Below are positions 4,671 through 5,250 of a stretch of 5,250 bases of DNA, in pieces. Below the pieces are notes generated by a model that saw nothing but the letters and a program-made list of their open reading frames with translations, did not search any database and was not told the DNA's origin. Location of the stretch: contig CAZVXI010000204.1 of NCBI GenBank assembly GCA_964631295.1, positions 1-5,250 of the forward strand. The letters run 5' to 3'. Positions within the stretch are counted from its first letter, which is position 1, and each line of letters starts with the position of its first letter. Both the position numbers and the translations under genes were made by a program. Origin of the DNA: CAZVXI01 sp964631295. Lineage in GTDB: Bacteria; Planctomycetota; Phycisphaerae; Phycisphaerales; SM1A02.

Positions 4671-5250
4671 ACAGATGAGACGACCCGGCACAAGTACATC
4701 TACGGTGCATGGAACCGGCTCGTCGAGGTTGCCGACAGCAGTGTCGTTACCATCACAGACTACGGGTACGACAAGCAGCGGATCAAGAAGAATGATCCGG
4801 ACAGGAAGAAGGATGGTGATAGCAAGGGCTGCTTCCTCGCGGGCACGCTGGTACTCACAGCGTCGGGTGCCATGGCCATTGAACACATCGCAGTCGGCGA
4901 TCTGGTGTGGGCCTATGACACACAGACGCAGCAGTGGCAGCAGTGTGAAGTGCTTGACACCCTCGAGCGTGAGTACGAAGGCGATGTCGTCACCCTGACG
5001 ATCACTGCTGAGGACGGCCAGTCTGAAACGATCGAGTGCACGGGCAACCACCCGTTCTGGGTCGTGGGTGGCGATGATGTGGATGCTCGGCCTGGAGTTG
5101 AGGAACTTCCCTCATCCGAACGACGGATGACCACAACGAGCCATGGCGGCCGGTGGACCGAGGCACGCTGCCTGCGGTTGGGGGATCAGTTCGTTACGAA
5201 GTCCGGCACATCCGCGACGGTCTCAGGCCTGACGATCCGCCTGGAGCGTG
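4671..5250 (+). CDS. RHS-repeat fragment + HINT domain, cut at both ends
   Basis: A frame open from 4671 (after TGA 4668-4670) to the right edge, 193 codons in this window. It starts inside an RHS/YD repeat: TDETTRHKYIYGAWNRLVEV, then YGYD. A basic linker follows (KKNDPDRKKDGDSK), then a pretoxin HINT domain: GCFLAGTLVLTASG with the presumed catalytic Cys at 4830-4832, the A-I-E-H-I-x-V-G-D-L-V-W-A-Y-D block, and TGNHPFWVV (NHPFW at 5046-5060). The GGRWTEARCLRLGD block then parallels the cassette at 3632. The rest of the HINT domain and any toxin lie beyond the window. No start codon or ribosome binding site precedes the RHS homology, so this is a displaced C-terminal cassette or a gene broken by deletion. 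In full RHS toxins the repeats form a shell around the toxin, and HINT or protease activity frees the tip. Confidence 0.88.
5145..5246 (+). repeat. HINT repeat unit, copy 2
   Basis: Second copy of the 34-codon HINT segment described at 3632-3733. Here it sits in a HINT domain that still has its N-terminal half, which shows what the first copy has lost. Confidence 0.8.

Overview
The window looks like chromosomal DNA of a GC-rich planctomycete, most likely of the Phycisphaerae type. The inference rests on two secreted proteins with a 'P-A-P / P-S-P + hydrophobic stretch + Arg cluster' C-terminus (a PEP-CTERM-like sorting signal common in that group) and on RHS text of the 'Y-x-Y-G-A-W-N-R-L-V-E-V' kind. 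GC sampled in the core genes is about 65-68%. No rRNA, tRNA, CRISPR array, integrase or transposase was seen.

Left part (1-1000): the C-terminal three quarters of chorismate synthase (aroC, + strand, start outside the window), followed by a hairpin placed to terminate transcription from both directions. Middle part (1025-2908, - strand): two tandem paralogous secreted proteins of about 260 aa. They share one beta-rich domain, a signal peptide and a PEP-CTERM-like tail. Each is preceded by a leader of its own, and the leaders share a GA-repeat element about 100 nt and a GTTCTC element about 40 nt upstream of the start codon. These two elements are complementary to each other.

A stretch of about 620 bases (2909-3532) holds no convincing gene and ends in a run of nine G. 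Right part (3533-5250, + strand): pieces of a polymorphic-toxin (RHS/HINT) locus. First comes the C-terminal half of a HINT autoprocessing domain joined to a GIY-YIG nuclease toxin domain, with no plausible start of its own. Its stop overlaps the start of a small DUF5076-like gene, the likely immunity protein. An unrecognised low-GC 76-aa gene follows, then a second unit that starts abruptly inside an RHS repeat, continues through a HINT domain and leaves the window before its toxin domain. The two HINT halves are clearly paralogous. GC falls from about 68% in the HINT part to about 52% in the toxin domain and 47% in the 76-aa gene. I read this as an array of displaced toxin/immunity cassettes that could donate new C-termini to a full-length RHS toxin elsewhere by recombination in the conserved RHS/HINT sequence. 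The sequence shows the arrangement; the donor role is inferred.
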